Below, piece by piece: positions 5,553-5,836 of a DNA stretch of 5,836 nt. The stretch covers positions 1-5,836 of the forward strand of contig CAKZPJ010000562.1 of assembly GCA_937138955.1 (NCBI GenBank). Reading direction: 5' to 3'. The translations under genes were made by a program, and so were the position numbers. The stretch is from an uncultured Flammeovirgaceae bacterium (lineage in GTDB: Bacteria; Bacteroidota; Bacteroidia; Cytophagales; Cyclobacteriaceae). The notes below the pieces were generated by a model. The model was not told where the DNA came from and did not search any database. It worked only from the letters and a program-made list of their open reading frames with translations. Position 1 is the first letter of the stretch. Each line of letters opens with the position of its first letter.

Positions 5553-5836
5553 TTAAGCATCCGGCCACTGCGTTTCAATCCCCTGATTACGAATGAGTTG
5601 CTGAAAATCAGCAAGTAAACTTTTATTTTCGCGTACAGCATGAGAGGAAGTATTTTTTTCCAAAATAAAAGCAGCTAGTACGCCTACTGCCTCACCTATA
5701 CTCCACTCTACCGGATGCAGTCGATAGCAGCCGTTGGTGATATGGGTGGTACCAATGTTCTTGTTAGCGGGTAGTAAGTTTGTCATTCGCTGCGGCAGTA
5801 AAGCTCCCAACGGAATCTGGAAGGGTAGAGATGCGA
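5553..5836 (-). CDS. FAD-dependent oxidoreductase, C-terminal fragment (5' end outside window)
   Basis: The frame is open to the right edge and ends at TAA 5553-5555, giving about 93 residues. The visible sequence runs ASLPFQIPLGALLPQ, MTNLLPANKNIGTTHITNG, CYRLHPVEWSIGEAVGVLAAF. This is the C-terminal FAD-binding signature of the FAD_oxidored family (PF12831), whose usual form is 'P-ralLP--v-NLL-agr-is-TH-a-gs-R--P--m-iGqAaG-aAal'. The N-terminal Rossmann GxGxxG and substrate domains lie outside the window, so the reaction cannot be stated. In Bacteroidota such enzymes often occur near carbohydrate or sulfatase genes, which would fit an HTCS neighbour, but that is inference. The TTG at 5810 is internal. 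The last residues, IRNQGIETQWPDA, resemble the family's variable tail. Confidence 0.85.
   Translation of the reverse strand, partial: ASLPFQIPLGALLPQRMTNLLPANKNIGTTHITNGCYRLHPVEWSIGEAVGVLAAFILEKNTSSHAVRENKSLLADFQQLIRNQGIETQWPDA

Overview
The window looks like chromosomal DNA from a member of the Bacteroidota, most likely a Cytophagales-like environmental or marine lineage. The phylum call rests on a hybrid two-component regulator (HTCS: periplasmic double propeller, kinase, receiver and AraC-type HTH in one chain), a FtsX/MacB-type permease ending of the Bacteroidota style, and A-rich leaders without clear Shine-Dalgarno sequences. The order-level placement is a guess. I see no tRNA, rRNA, CRISPR array or transposase.

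Layout from left to right: (1) bases 1-311, plus strand, are the C-terminal end of an ABC transporter permease. (2) Converging on it, bases 388-4463 on the minus strand are one large HTCS gene broken in two by a -1 frame change in a run of seven A residues (1685-1691). The 5' part carries the signal peptide, 14 propeller repeats, Y_Y_Y domain, membrane helix and histidine phosphoacceptor domain. The 3' part carries the ATPase, receiver and AraC-type DNA-binding domains. One extra base would give a normal protein of about 1358 residues. (3) Directly upstream, 4489-4683 holds a 64-residue minus-strand ORF. It reads like the N-terminus and first propeller repeat of a second, otherwise lost sensor of the same class. 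(4) An 11-bp perfect inverted repeat (4696-4706 / 4737-4747) lies just before it and overlaps a candidate Bacteroidota-type promoter. (5) Bases 4771-5309, minus strand, encode a small exported HExxH metallopeptidase-like protein, also split by a frame change near 5040. (6) Bases 5310-5552 are non-coding, with three imperfect GGTAA...TAC direct repeats. (7) Bases 5553-5836, minus strand, are the C-terminal end of an FAD-dependent oxidoreductase.

Functionally, the HTCS would sense a ligand in the periplasm, probably a glycan fragment as in other Bacteroidota, and control a nearby regulon through its AraC-type domain. No SusC/SusD pair or glycoside hydrolase is visible here, so the target is not shown. 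The FAD oxidoreductase and the exported metallopeptidase lie on the same strand upstream and are only candidate regulon members.

The most notable feature is the concentration of broken reading frames: two frameshifted genes and one gene remnant in under 4 kb. Possible explanations are a decaying regulatory locus, phase-variable or slippage-dependent expression of the HTCS (A7 and G9 tracts lie about 115 bp apart in its kinase region), or single-base assembly errors. The sequence alone cannot separate these. I found no convincing new multi-gene system.
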